Assembly (NCBI GenBank): GCA_035570275.1
Contig: DATMNI010000286.1
Location: forward strand, 1-34,584
Length of the DNA: 34,584 nt
Direction of reading: 5' to 3'
From: DATMNI01 sp035570275
GTDB taxonomy: Bacteria > Acidobacteriota > Terriglobia > Bryobacterales > Bryobacteraceae
Each line of letters starts with the position of its first letter. Position 1 is the first letter of the stretch. A model generated the notes under the pieces. It was not told where the DNA came from, searched no databases, and saw nothing but the letters and a program-made list of their open reading frames with translations. A program made the translations under genes and the position numbers. Positions 14,037-21,771 of the stretch are shown here, in pieces.

Positions 14037-16838
14037 CTATTGCCCTCCGCCGGTCCCGCCCCGCCGCCCGCCGCGCTCCTGTTGCTGTTGCTGCTGCGTT
14101 TGGGTGACCGTGCCGCGGCCTGCCGCGCCGGCGGGCGGCTTTTCGGCCTGTTGTTTTTCGCGGTTGATCTCCCACATATCCACGCTCTGGTCGAAATCGC
14201 CCAGCAGGTACCTGGCGAAGTAGTCGGCGCGGAGCCAGCTTACGTAGTCGCCCGCGGTGGTGTAACCGTGGCGCTGGCCGGGCAGCACCCACATGTCGAA
14301 ACGCTTGTTGGCCTTGATCAGGGCGTCGGCCAGCCGGTAAGTGTTGCTGGGATGCACGTTGTTATCGATGTCGCCGGTGATCAGCGCCAGGTGGCCCTTC
14401 AGGTTCCTGGCGATCTCGGAGTTCTTGTCGATCTGGTACTCGAAGGTCACCTTGCCGTCCTTGTCGGTCACCTCCTTGACGCCATGATGCTTCTCGCTCC
14501 AGGTGTTGTTGTAGATGTTGTTTTCGTGGTTGCCGGATTCCGACCAACCCACCTTGAAGAAATCGGGATAGATGAGCAAGGCCGCCGCCGTCATGAAACC
14601 GCCGCCGGAGTGGCCCCAGATGCCGGCGCGGTCCACATCGATGAACGGGAAGCGCTCGGCAAGCTGTTCGATGGCGGCCTTCTTATCGGCCAGGCCGTAG
14701 TCTCGCAGGTTGCCGTAACCGAACGTGTGATACCACTTGGAACGGTGCGGGTTGCCGCCGCGATTGCCGATCTCCACCATGATGAAGCCCATGTTGGCCA
14801 TCATCACCTGGTTGCTGCGCGGCGTGAAGGTCTTGGTCACGCTCTCGGTCTGCGGTCCGGGGTAGACGTATTCGATGATCGGGTACTTCCGGTTCGGGTC
14901 GAAATCGAAGGGCTTGTACATGACGCCGTAGAGGTCGGTAACGCCGTCATCGGCCTTCACCTTGAACGGCTCGGGAAACTTATAGCCGGCCTGCATGATC
15001 GGCCCCAGGTCCACGCTCTCAAGCGGCATCGGCGCCGCGCCCAAGACATCGAAGAGTTCCGATTTCGGCGCGCTGTTCACCCGCGAAAACGTGTCGATGA
15101 AGTACCGGCCGGAATCGGCCACGCTGACGGCGTGCGAGGCGTCGCCCGCGTCCAGCAGCTTCATGCCGCCGCCATCCAGTTTGGCCGCGTAGAAATGCAT
15201 GAAATAGGGATCCTCGCCGTCTTCATGGCCGGAAGCGGTGAGGTACAACTGGCGGGATTTTTCGTCGGCGTACGAAATGTCCTCCGCCACAAACTCGCCG
15301 TGCGTGATCTGGTTCTTCAGCGTGCCATCGGCGCCGTAGAGGTAGTAGTGGCCCCAGCCGTCACGTTCCGACCAGAAGATCAGCTCCGTGCCGTTATTGA
15401 TCACCTTCAGCGGTTTGGACTCGATGTAGACGTTCATGCGCTCCTGAATGACCGCCTTGGCGTCGCCCGACGCGGTGTCGGCCACGCAGACGTCCAGGCG
15501 GTGCATGTCGCGGCTGAGGCGCGTGAAATAAATTTTGTCCGAGCCCGGCCCAGCCCACAGAGATTCGGTCTTCTCATGCTCGCGGGCGCGCGCCGAAGGC
15601 CGCTCGACTTCGATCTGGATGGTCTGGTCCTGGAAAGCCTCGGCCTTGGCGATCACCCGGTTCCTGGATGCAATATCGAAAACCTCAAGCTGCGACTGCG
15701 GCGCGTTGGGCTCGCCGGGCATGGCGTAAGAATAGGTCTCGAGCGTGGGGCGCGGATTGGCCAGCGCGCTGATCACCCAGAGCTTGGGGATCTTGCGCTG
15801 ATCGCGGCGCACCAGCGCGAGCTTCCTGGAGTCCCTGGACCACGCCACGTTGCCGGCGGTCGCGCGGGCGTTTTTGTTGTCCTGCCCCTGGCCTTCCTGT
15901 CCGTTGTCGTTCTGTTCCTGCTGCTGCTGCTGTTGCTGCTGATCCTGGCCGCCCATGCCGCGGCCGCCGTAGCCGAAATCCTCCAGGCCGTCGGTAGTGA
16001 GCTGGGTTTCCACGATGGTGGTGTCGTCGGCCTTCTTGAGCGCCTTGGCGTAGTTGGCGGCGTCCATCATATACAGGTTGTGATTGCGCACGAAGACCAC
16101 GGTCTTGTCGTCGGGGGAAATATTGGCCCAGGTTGGCCTGCGCCGCGGCGCCTCGTCAATCAACTGCAGCTTGGCGGTGGCCAGTTCGAACTCGAAAGTG
16201 AGCTGCTTCTGGATGCGGGTGGGAGGGGGCCCGAACAGCGAAGCGCCGCGTCCGCCCAACTGCTGCGGAACGTCGGACTGGGCGTCCGCGTCATCGTCCT
16301 GTTGTTGCTGCGCGGCGTCTTGTTGCTGCAAGGCATCTTGTTGCTGTGAAGCATCGGTCTGGGCGGCCGCCGCGGCCGGCTTTTTCTCGCCGGGAATTAC
16401 GGCCTCCTTGGGGACGTTGACTTCGAACTGGATGGCACTCTCGCTCCTCACGAAGCGGATCACAGTGATCGGCAGGTGCTGTCCGTCGTAAGGCAGCCCG
16501 GTAGCCGAGGTCAGGGCGGATGCCAGCCTGGCAGGGTCGAAGACCGCCGACTTGGTCTTCCTGGCCGGGTCGACCAGGTAGAACTTGCGGCCGCTGTTGC
16601 TTTCAAAGCTGTACCAGAAACGGTCTCCCGAATCCATCCAGTGCGGCGTCACGGCCAGATCGAAAACCAGCTTGCCCACCTTGGCCGGTGTCCAGCGGGA
16701 GGCCAGTTCGTAGTTGGCCCTGGTGGCTTTGGCCGGCGCGGCGGCGGGAACGGCATCCGCGCCAATACCGGGAATCGACACCGCGAGCAAGGCCAGCAGC
16801 CCGCAGGAAACAGCGGCGTAACGCACCCAATTCTGCAT
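14037..16838 (-). CDS. S9-family (dipeptidyl-peptidase-IV-like) serine peptidase with polyglutamine tracts
   Basis: The protein has 933 residues. The start ATG at 16836-16838 has AAGGAG eight bases upstream and precedes a signal peptide (AAVSCGLLALLAVSI). The N-terminal two thirds form a DPP-IV-type propeller (LWVISAL, SPDDKTVVFVRNHNLYMMD, TELIFWSERDGWGHYYLY). The C-terminal alpha/beta-hydrolase domain has the nucleophile elbow GIWGHSGGGF with Ser744, then ALITGDIDNNVHP (acid) and GQRHGY (histidine). It probably cleaves dipeptides from peptide N-termini in the periplasm or outside. Three Gln-rich low-complexity tracts are odd: one near residues 160-200, one near 300 and one just before the C-terminus (TQTQQQQQQE). 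Length otherwise fits the family. Confidence 0.88.
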   Translation of the reverse strand: MQNWVRYAAVSCGLLALLAVSIPGIGADAVPAAAPAKATRANYELASRWTPAKVGKLVFDLAVTPHWMDSGDRFWYSFESNSGRKFYLVDPARKTKSAVFDPARLASALTSATGLPYDGQHLPITVIRFVRSESAIQFEVNVPKEAVIPGEKKPAAAAAQTDASQQQDALQQQDAAQQQQDDDADAQSDVPQQLGGRGASLFGPPPTRIQKQLTFEFELATAKLQLIDEAPRRRPTWANISPDDKTVVFVRNHNLYMMDAANYAKALKKADDTTIVETQLTTDGLEDFGYGGRGMGGQDQQQQQQQQEQNDNGQEGQGQDNKNARATAGNVAWSRDSRKLALVRRDQRKIPKLWVISALANPRPTLETYSYAMPGEPNAPQSQLEVFDIASRNRVIAKAEAFQDQTIQIEVERPSARAREHEKTESLWAGPGSDKIYFTRLSRDMHRLDVCVADTASGDAKAVIQERMNVYIESKPLKVINNGTELIFWSERDGWGHYYLYGADGTLKNQITHGEFVAEDISYADEKSRQLYLTASGHEDGEDPYFMHFYAAKLDGGGMKLLDAGDASHAVSVADSGRYFIDTFSRVNSAPKSELFDVLGAAPMPLESVDLGPIMQAGYKFPEPFKVKADDGVTDLYGVMYKPFDFDPNRKYPIIEYVYPGPQTESVTKTFTPRSNQVMMANMGFIMVEIGNRGGNPHRSKWYHTFGYGNLRDYGLADKKAAIEQLAERFPFIDVDRAGIWGHSGGGFMTAAALLIYPDFFKVGWSESGNHENNIYNNTWSEKHHGVKEVTDKDGKVTFEYQIDKNSEIARNLKGHLALITGDIDNNVHPSNTYRLADALIKANKRFDMWVLPGQRHGYTTAGDYVSWLRADYFARYLLGDFDQSVDMWEINREKQQAEKPPAGAAGRGTVTQTQQQQQQERGGRRGGTGGGQ

Positions 16839-16920
16839 GATGGAACTCCTTTCAACGAGACCGGAGGGATTGAGGATCGGTCCCACTAATATACTCTAGT
16901 GCGCAGAGTACTCGCGACCA

Positions 16921-16942
16921 GTGGCCGCGACCCTCAGGGTCG
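16921..16942. repeat. Dispersed palindrome (GTGGCCGCGACCC type), intergenic copy
   Basis: CGACCC and GGGTCG pair around TCA, within the same GTGGCCGCGACCCTC context as the copies at 5474 and 23027. The outer bases of the stem have diverged. Confidence 0.7.
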
Positions 16943-17075
16943 GAGCATTGTGGGGCAGATTGAATCGGTGAGGAAGCTTGGGCTTGCGTTCGGGCGGCTG
17001 CCAATAGCCTCGGGAGGGAGCCAGCGCGGTGAGATCGGGGGTGACCGCCATTAAAATTGCGTTCGACCGCGGCAG

Positions 17076-17092
17076 GCGGATTAACAATCCGC
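17076..17092. repeat. GCGGATTAACAATCCGC hairpin copy
   Basis: A 7-bp perfect stem GCGGATT/AATCCGC with loop AAC. It is followed by a degenerate second element, AAATTAACAATCG, as in the other double-hairpin copies. Confidence 0.65.
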
Positions 17093-17358
17093 GGCAAATT
17101 AACAATCGACGCGCGCACGGATGGGGAACCGGTTAGTCCCTGCCGGCTCGACCTTCAAGGTGAGCCAGTCCGCATGGTTACAAAGCCGGCGCCGCCGAAT
17201 GCGGCCACACGGCTTCCTGGTAAGGGAGGAGACGAAAAGCGCGCCGGCAGGCCGGTCTCACTTTGAGCAAGGTGAGGTGCGGACGGAACGGCATTAGACG
17301 GGGATCAATTCGAAGGTTTACAGTTGCCGCCATTCTTTAACAAGAGCTTATCCGGGAT

Positions 17359-17493
17359 ATGTGCGATTCTATCCTTATGTCCAAATCAGTGAAGGAATTC
17401 GGGCGGGCTTGCACGGTATGCGGAGAGGTGGATTGCTCCGAGGGATTTCACGAGCCGCCCACGGGTCTTGTAGAAATGGGAAGTGCCCGGTAG
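17359..17493 (+). CDS. Possible small protein with CxxC motif (doubtful)
   Basis: A 44-codon frame runs from ATG 17359 to TAG 17491-17493. It contains VKEFGRACTVCGEVDC and GFHEPPTGLVEMG. The C-x2-C-x5-C arrangement and composition look protein-like, and a second ATG six codons in could be the start. No good ribosome site is visible and no family is recognised. It may equally be chance in a non-coding region or a relic. Confidence 0.22.
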   Translation: MCDSILMSKSVKEFGRACTVCGEVDCSEGFHEPPTGLVEMGSAR

Positions 17494-17557
17494 TTCTCCC
17501 GAGTGCTCGTTCAACCTACCCGAACGTTGATTCAGGAGGTCGCCAGAGCTCTCAGCC

Positions 17558-17597
17558 GCACAACCCCTGGTACGCACAACCCCTGCACAACCCCTGG
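17558..17597. repeat. Three near-contiguous copies of GCACAACCCCTGG
   Basis: Copies are at 17558-17570, 17574-17585 (12 bases, sharing its last G with the next) and 17585-17597. This is a local duplication of unknown role. Confidence 0.7.
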
Positions 17598-17703
17598 TAA
17601 ACGATGCGACCGGCAATACGGCTTCGGTGTAATCCCCACCTGCTCGCGGAACAACTGGCTAAGTACACCGTTTCAATAATACGGTTTCGTATTTTCGAGA
17701 CAG

Positions 17704-17869
17704 CCGCTCCGTGACCGTCGCGGCTCTGATCGGAGCCGCGCGCGTTAATCGGAGCCGCGCGCGTTAATCGGAGCCGCGCGCGTTAATCGGAGCCGCGCGC
17801 GTTAATCGGAGCCGCGCGCGTTAATCGGAGCCGCGCGCGTTAATCAGAGCCGCGCGCGTTAGCAAGCGG
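17704..17869. repeat. Seven-copy 19-bp tandem array embedded in an NGRGS-type inverted repeat
   Basis: The unit ATCGGAGCCGCGCGCGTTA occurs seven times without spacers from 17729 to 17861; the first six are identical and the seventh has one change (ATCAGAG). The left flank 17704-17730 (CCGCTCCGTGACCGTCGCGG...) is the reverse-complement arm of the dispersed element at 7310-7390, and the right end (TTAGCAAGCGG) matches its other arm. The array therefore looks like amplification of one arm of that element. Confidence 0.9.
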
Positions 17870-18187
17870 TTTCCCGATACGTTGGCGAACTCCTGCAACG
17901 GCGTACTAAGCCAGCGGCGGCTCAGCCCGGCTTCTCAGGTCACGTCGATCACACTTAGAGTGCGCGGCGCGCACCGGAGTTCTCCCAGCGCATCCATTCC
18001 CAAGAGGACGACACGGTGGGGGCAGGCAAATGGAACCCCACGGCCCTGCAGGCCCCGGGGCAGATGTGTGCCCGTGGCGTTGAATTGTTTGGGGATTCGC
18101 GCTAAAGCTGAACAAAACGGCGCGAATAGGGCCCCACTGGCTCATAGACGAATCAATGAGATAGTGGTGTAGGAAAGACTGATACAT

Positions 18188-19114
18188 ATGCTGAAACCAG
18201 GATTCGATCCCGGCCTGACCCAGAAATTCAACGCGCCATTGCGCCGCGTGATCAATAAAGACGGCAGCTTCAACGTTCATCGCCGCGGCACCACCTGGCG
18301 CGACTTTCATCCGTACCTGCACTTGATCAATGTCGGATGGGCGCGGTTTCTGGGGTGGGTGTTGCTGGGATTTCTGGCCGTCAATACCGTGTTCGCGCTG
18401 CTCTATTATTGGCTCGGGCCCGGGCAACTGCAGGGCGCCGAGGCTTCGACCGAGGCCGGCCGCTTTTTCAATGCCTTCTTCTTCAGCTCGCATACCTTGA
18501 GCACCGTGGGCTACGGCAACATTTCCCCAAAGAGCTTTGAGGCGAATGTCGTGGCGGCGCTGGAATCGCTGGTGGGCGTGCTCGGCTTCGCCCTGGCGAC
18601 GGGGCTGTTGTTCGGGCGCGTGTCGCGGCCCTCAGCCAAAATTGGATTCAGCGATCAGATGCTGATCAGTCCATACCTGGACGTCACCAGCCTGCAATTC
18701 CGCGTGGTCAACCGCCGCTCCAACGACCTGATGGAACTTGAGGCGCGGGTGCTGTTGATGACCGTGGAGAAGCAGAACGGCGAGTCCGTGCGCCAGTACA
18801 GACTGTTGAAGCTGGAACGCGAACAAGTGCTGTTCATGCCGCTGACGTGGACCGTGGTGCATCCGATCGATGCCGAAAGCCCGCTATGGGGCAAAACCGC
18901 AGAGGACCTGAAACTGCTGCAGGCCGAGGTGCTGATTCTGATCAAAGGTTACGATGACACGTTCAGCCAGATTGTGCTGACGCGGCATTCCTACACGTAC
19001 GATGAGGTACTGTGGGGCCGGCGATTCGCACCGGCCTTCAGCGTGAATGCCGAGGGGGACCTGGTGCTGGAGTTGCTAAAGGTCGGTGAGCTAATGGCTG
19101 GCGGCAATTCTTAG
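18188..19114 (+). CDS. Inward-rectifier-type potassium channel (KirBac family)
   Basis: The protein has 308 residues; AGGAAAG precedes the ATG by about eleven bases. The order of elements is a cytoplasmic slide helix (VHRRGTTWRDFHPYLHLIN), TM1 (about 52-75), a pore helix, the selectivity filter TVGYG at 106-110, TM2 (about 118-143), and an Ig-like C-terminal Kir domain (FSDQMLISPYLDVTSLQFRVVNRR; MELEARVLLM; WTVVHPIDAESPLWG; GYDDTFSQIVLTRHSYTYDEVLWGRRF). Family members form tetrameric K+ channels in the inner membrane, gated by the cytoplasmic domain. Length is normal and all key elements are intact. It is a single gene with a convergent neighbour. Confidence 0.92.
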   Translation: MLKPGFDPGLTQKFNAPLRRVINKDGSFNVHRRGTTWRDFHPYLHLINVGWARFLGWVLLGFLAVNTVFALLYYWLGPGQLQGAEASTEAGRFFNAFFFSSHTLSTVGYGNISPKSFEANVVAALESLVGVLGFALATGLLFGRVSRPSAKIGFSDQMLISPYLDVTSLQFRVVNRRSNDLMELEARVLLMTVEKQNGESVRQYRLLKLEREQVLFMPLTWTVVHPIDAESPLWGKTAEDLKLLQAEVLILIKGYDDTFSQIVLTRHSYTYDEVLWGRRFAPAFSVNAEGDLVLELLKVGELMAGGNS

Positions 19115-19234
19115 GGCAGGGCATGCCGATGTCACGTCCACGCCGCCGACCCAGAGAGCCGATAAATATTCCTGGCTTCACCGGTGTTATCTTCGCAGAA
19201 CGGGGGCACGCCGTGAGTCCGAAGCCGGCGACTG

Positions 19235-19314
19235 TTTGGGCAAATTGCCCAAATTAGATGGTAACTATCGTTTAATCAATTAGATACGGGAAGCCTTTGG
19301 GCAAATTGCCCAAA
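19235..19314. repeat. Two identical 19-base palindromes in a convergent gap
   Basis: TTTGGGCAAATTGCCCAAA occurs at 19235-19253 and 19296-19314. Each copy is a perfect dyad of 9-base arms around one base, or a 7-bp stem with a 5-base loop. Between them AATTAGAT also occurs twice. They lie between the ends of the channel and DinB genes, so they may be a bidirectional terminator pair or a repeated protein-binding site. Confidence 0.8.
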
Positions 19315-19353
19315 AACCAAGAATACAGGCGGACCCAGGTGCCCCGGCGCGTG

Positions 19354-19938
19354 CTACCGGCTGGCAGGCGGCACCACTCCACACATGCGCGCATACACCA
19401 CCATTTGGCCGTAGTGGTCGAAGGAGTGCCACACCGCCACGTTGGCGATGCCGGCGCGGGGCTGGTCGGGGCCGCCGAACGGCGTCTTTACCAGCTCCAT
19501 CTGGCTTTGGGCCGTCAGCATGTTAGTCATCTTGTGGCCGAAGGCGAAAGCATCTTTCAGATACTGCACAATCTCGGCCTTCGTCTTGATGGAATCGGGC
19601 CCGTTCTCGCCTTTGCCGAGGTCCAGGGGCGGCTTCTGCCCCTGCGATGCCGCCGTCACCATGTAGAGCACCGTGGCGACGTGCTTTACCTGCTGGCCGA
19701 AGGTGCGGACATCCTTGAAGGCTCCTTCCGAGGGCCGGAAATCGTACTTGTCGGCGGGCATAGCCTCCGCCAGGGGAACCAGTTCGGACTCCACGGCCTT
19801 AAGTTCGCCGTCGTAGAGTTTCGCCACCGACACGGGTTCGGCGGCCCAGGCTGTGGTTGTCCCAATGCAGGCGACGGTTGTCAAAATGAATACTTTGGTC
19901 AGCAGCAGTTTGGTCAGCAGCAGTAGGGCTGGTTTCAT
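19354..19938 (-). CDS. Exported DinB-family protein
   Basis: The protein has 194 residues from the ATG at 19936-19938, with AAAAAGAG upstream; the frame extends further 5' but that part is basic and lacks sense. A signal peptide (LLLTKLLLTKVFILTTVACIGTTTAWA) contains an internal LLLTK duplication mirrored in the DNA. The mature part is a four-helix DinB-like domain: a helix with LVPLAEAMPADKYDFRPSEG, an H in FGQQVKHVATVLYMV, and the closing VAVWHSFDHYGQMVVYARM with the H-x-x-x-H metal-ligand pattern. DinB proteins are often thiol-dependent metal enzymes; the substrate here is unknown. Secreted DinB paralogues are common in acidobacteria, to my knowledge. Confidence 0.8.
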   Translation of the reverse strand: MKPALLLLTKLLLTKVFILTTVACIGTTTAWAAEPVSVAKLYDGELKAVESELVPLAEAMPADKYDFRPSEGAFKDVRTFGQQVKHVATVLYMVTAASQGQKPPLDLGKGENGPDSIKTKAEIVQYLKDAFAFGHKMTNMLTAQSQMELVKTPFGGPDQPRAGIANVAVWHSFDHYGQMVVYARMCGVVPPASR

Positions 19939-20126
19939 CGCGACGCTCTTTTTTCGTTTTGAATTGGATCGTCCGCGGTAGTCTGCGCGACGGCAGTGAT
20001 GCTCAGGCACAAAGCGATCCCCCATCACGTACAATCCCCGCATCGCAGAGTGCTCCTTATCTGAGGCGCCCAGTATAACATTGAGGCGGTCGAAACCGGG
20101 TTACAGTAGAATGCGGAGTCAATAAT

Positions 20127-21008
20127 TTGGCAGCAGCCCCACAGAGAAGTGAGGTCGCGGGAGTGATCGCATCGCCGGCAGGCCCGCTGGTGGTTCCAGC
20201 GCTGGAATCGGTGTTGGAACCAGCGTTGGAACTAATGCCGGCAGCCATGCGGCAAGCCGCGCCTGGGGAGCCCCGCCTTTCTCTGGTGGCGCCGATGCGC
20301 CTTTCTCTGGTGGTACCGACCCTCAACGAGCGCGAAAACATCGTCGACTTCCTGGCTGCCGTACGGCACACGCTGGACCAGGCTATTCCCGGCAGCTATG
20401 AGGTGATCGTGGTGGACGACGATAGCCCGGACCGCACTTGGGAAATCGCGGCCGGCCTGTTGAGCGGCTTTCCGGAGTTGCGCGTGGTCCGGCGGCAGAA
20501 TGAGGGCGGTCTGGCGGTGGCCGTGATCCGCGGATGGCAGGTGGCTCGCGGCACGGTGCTGGGCACCATCAACGCGGATTTCCAGCATCCGCCCGACGTG
20601 CTGGGCCGGTTGCTGGAAAGGATGGGCAGCGCGGACGTAGTGGCGGCCACGCGTCATCGCGATGGCGGCGGGTTGGGCGACTGGGGCACGATGCGGCGCG
20701 TGAGTTCCTGGGGGGCTTCGCAGATCGGCCGCGTGCTGCTTCCCGAGGTCTACGCGCGCGTTTCAGACCCACTGAGCGGATGCTATCTGGTGCGGCGCAC
20801 AGCCATACAAGGCGTTCCCCTCAAGCCGCTGGGTTACAAGAGCCTGATGGAGATTCTGGTGCGCGGCAATGTGCGGGAGGTGCGGGAGTGCGGCTACCAG
20901 ATGCGCAAACGCAGCCGCGGCCAGAGCAAAGTTCACGCACTGCACCCGTTCCAGTACATCCGCCACGTGATCCGCCTGCGAGCCGCCGCCAGGGAGCGGC
21001 ACGGTTGA
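20127..21008 (+). CDS. GT2 glycosyltransferase, dolichol-phosphate-mannose-synthase-like
   Basis: The longest frame is 293 residues from a TTG at 20127 with GCGGAG upstream. Family similarity begins at MRLSLVVPTLNERENI (ATG 20295), so the first 56 residues may be untranslated or an extension. The GT-A fold shows VIVVDDDSPDRTWE (nucleotide-sugar binding), GTINADFQHPP (the D-x-D-equivalent metal site), DPLSGCYLVRR and GYKSLMEILVRG. There are no C-terminal membrane helices, as in the soluble DPM1 type. It transfers a sugar from NDP-sugar to a polyprenyl phosphate on the inner face of the membrane. It lies upstream of a methyltransferase and a PMT-like enzyme, which could use its product. Confidence 0.82.
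   Translation: MAAAPQRSEVAGVIASPAGPLVVPALESVLEPALELMPAAMRQAAPGEPRLSLVAPMRLSLVVPTLNERENIVDFLAAVRHTLDQAIPGSYEVIVVDDDSPDRTWEIAAGLLSGFPELRVVRRQNEGGLAVAVIRGWQVARGTVLGTINADFQHPPDVLGRLLERMGSADVVAATRHRDGGGLGDWGTMRRVSSWGASQIGRVLLPEVYARVSDPLSGCYLVRRTAIQGVPLKPLGYKSLMEILVRGNVREVRECGYQMRKRSRGQSKVHALHPFQYIRHVIRLRAAARERHG
20274..20313. repeat. 16-bp in-frame direct repeat at the start of the GT2 core
   Basis: CGCCTTTCTCTGGTGG occurs at 20274-20289 and 20298-20313, 24 bases apart, so RLSLV is encoded twice. The second copy begins the conserved domain. It may reflect a recent slippage duplication at the 5' end. Confidence 0.7.
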
Positions 21009-21035
21009 TGCGTACATTCGGAGCGGGAAGAATGA

Positions 21036-21108
21036 TCTCACGCAACGGCGGAAAGAACGCCAGGAAGATAATGAGTTTTTCCTTTGCGGCCTTCGCGTCT
21101 TGGCGAGA
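21036..21108. repeat. Inverted repeat of the TCACGCAAAGGCGCAAAG/CTTTGCGCCTTGGCGTGA type
   Basis: The left arm (TCTCACGCAACGGCGGAAAG, 21036 on) and the right arm (CCTTTGCGGCCTTCGCGTC, 21081 on, ending TTGGCGAGA) are imperfect reverse complements. The same family flanks the decayed GxxExxY gene at 28509 and 28881. A TTG-started extension of the following methyltransferase frame would begin inside this repeat, which argues for a later start. Confidence 0.6.
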
Positions 21109-21174
21109 CAACCTGTTTTTTTCACGCCTTCTCGGGGAGCGGTGTCCGGCTGTCTGCAGGAACCCCCGCTAACC

Positions 21175-21771
21175 GTGGCCCAGGAAAAGTACCACGTCAA
21201 GAACCCGCTGGTCGCGTTCCTGATTCGGCGGTTCTTCCGTCGCATCGCCGGCGTGTTAGGCGCGGTGGCGCCCGAATCCGTTTTGGATGCCGGTTGCGGT
21301 GAAGGCGAGTTGTTGCGGCGCGGCGTGCTCTCCGGCGTGCGTACCGTATCGCTCGACCGCAGCCGCCAGGCCCTGGCTGAAATCCGCACCCACACACAGG
21401 GGTGCAAGCCGGTTTCGGGCTCGGTGCTGGAGCTTCCGTTTGCGCGCGCCAGTTTCGACGCGGTAGTGTGCCTGGAGGTGCTGGAACATCTCGAAGACCC
21501 AAGGGCGGCGGTGGAGGAGTTGCTGCGGGTAGCGCGCCGGGCGGTGGTGCTTTCGGTGCCCTATGAACCCTACTTCCGCCTGGGCAACCTGCTGCGCGGG
21601 AAATATCTTGGCGGCCTGGGCAACCATCCGGAGCACATTCAACACTGGAACCCGCGGCGGTTTCGCAGCTTCCTGGCTGCCACCGGTTGTGAGGTCAGGG
21701 TGGTGGAGGCGTTTCCCTGGATCGTCGCCTGGCTGCGGCCGCAGCGCTCCCCAATAAGGCCCAACCAATGA
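21175..21771 (+). CDS. Class I SAM-dependent methyltransferase
   Basis: The protein has 198 residues from GTG 21175 (VAQEKYHVKNPLVAFLIRRF). The frame is open to a TTG at 21100, but that part lies in a dispersed repeat. Motif I is VLDAGCGEGELL. VRTVSLDRS gives the acidic ribose-binding residue. VSGSVLELPFARASFDAVVCLEVLEHLEDP is the motif II/III region of the Methyltransf_11 type. LRVARRAVVLSVPYEP is followed by HWNPRRFRSFLAATG, as in enzymes acting on lipid-linked or sugar substrates. The stop overlaps the next start (ATGA), so it is translationally coupled to the GT39-like gene. This suggests it modifies a glycan or its lipid carrier. Confidence 0.85.
   Translation: MAQEKYHVKNPLVAFLIRRFFRRIAGVLGAVAPESVLDAGCGEGELLRRGVLSGVRTVSLDRSRQALAEIRTHTQGCKPVSGSVLELPFARASFDAVVCLEVLEHLEDPRAAVEELLRVARRAVVLSVPYEPYFRLGNLLRGKYLGGLGNHPEHIQHWNPRRFRSFLAATGCEVRVVEAFPWIVAWLRPQRSPIRPNQ

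Larger units (their letters stand above)
16839..18187. other. Repeat-rich non-coding region upstream of peptidase and potassium-channel genes
   Basis: This 1.35-kb stretch separates divergent genes. It contains a GGTCGCGACCC-type palindrome remnant (16921), a partial GTGGGGCAGATTG motif (16950), a GGATTAACAATCC hairpin (17076), a triple short repeat (17558) and a 19-bp tandem array (17704-17869). One 44-codon reading frame (17359-17493) is listed separately as doubtful. No RNA gene is recognised. Promoters for both flanking genes must lie at its ends, but none is convincing by eye. Confidence 0.6.

Noticed and set aside
13683..16349. Very long open frame (888 codons) on the plus strand opposite the S9 peptidase
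   Set aside because: It is Val/His/Leu-rich antisense sequence of a high-GC gene. The minus strand holds a complete peptidase with signal peptide, ribosome site and catalytic triad.
17729..17861. CRISPR-like array
   Set aside because: The 19-bp units are contiguous with no spacers, and no cas genes are present; it is a simple tandem repeat.
21100..21174. TTG-started extension of the second-cluster methyltransferase
   Set aside because: It begins inside a dispersed inverted repeat, and the family-like sequence starts at about 21175.
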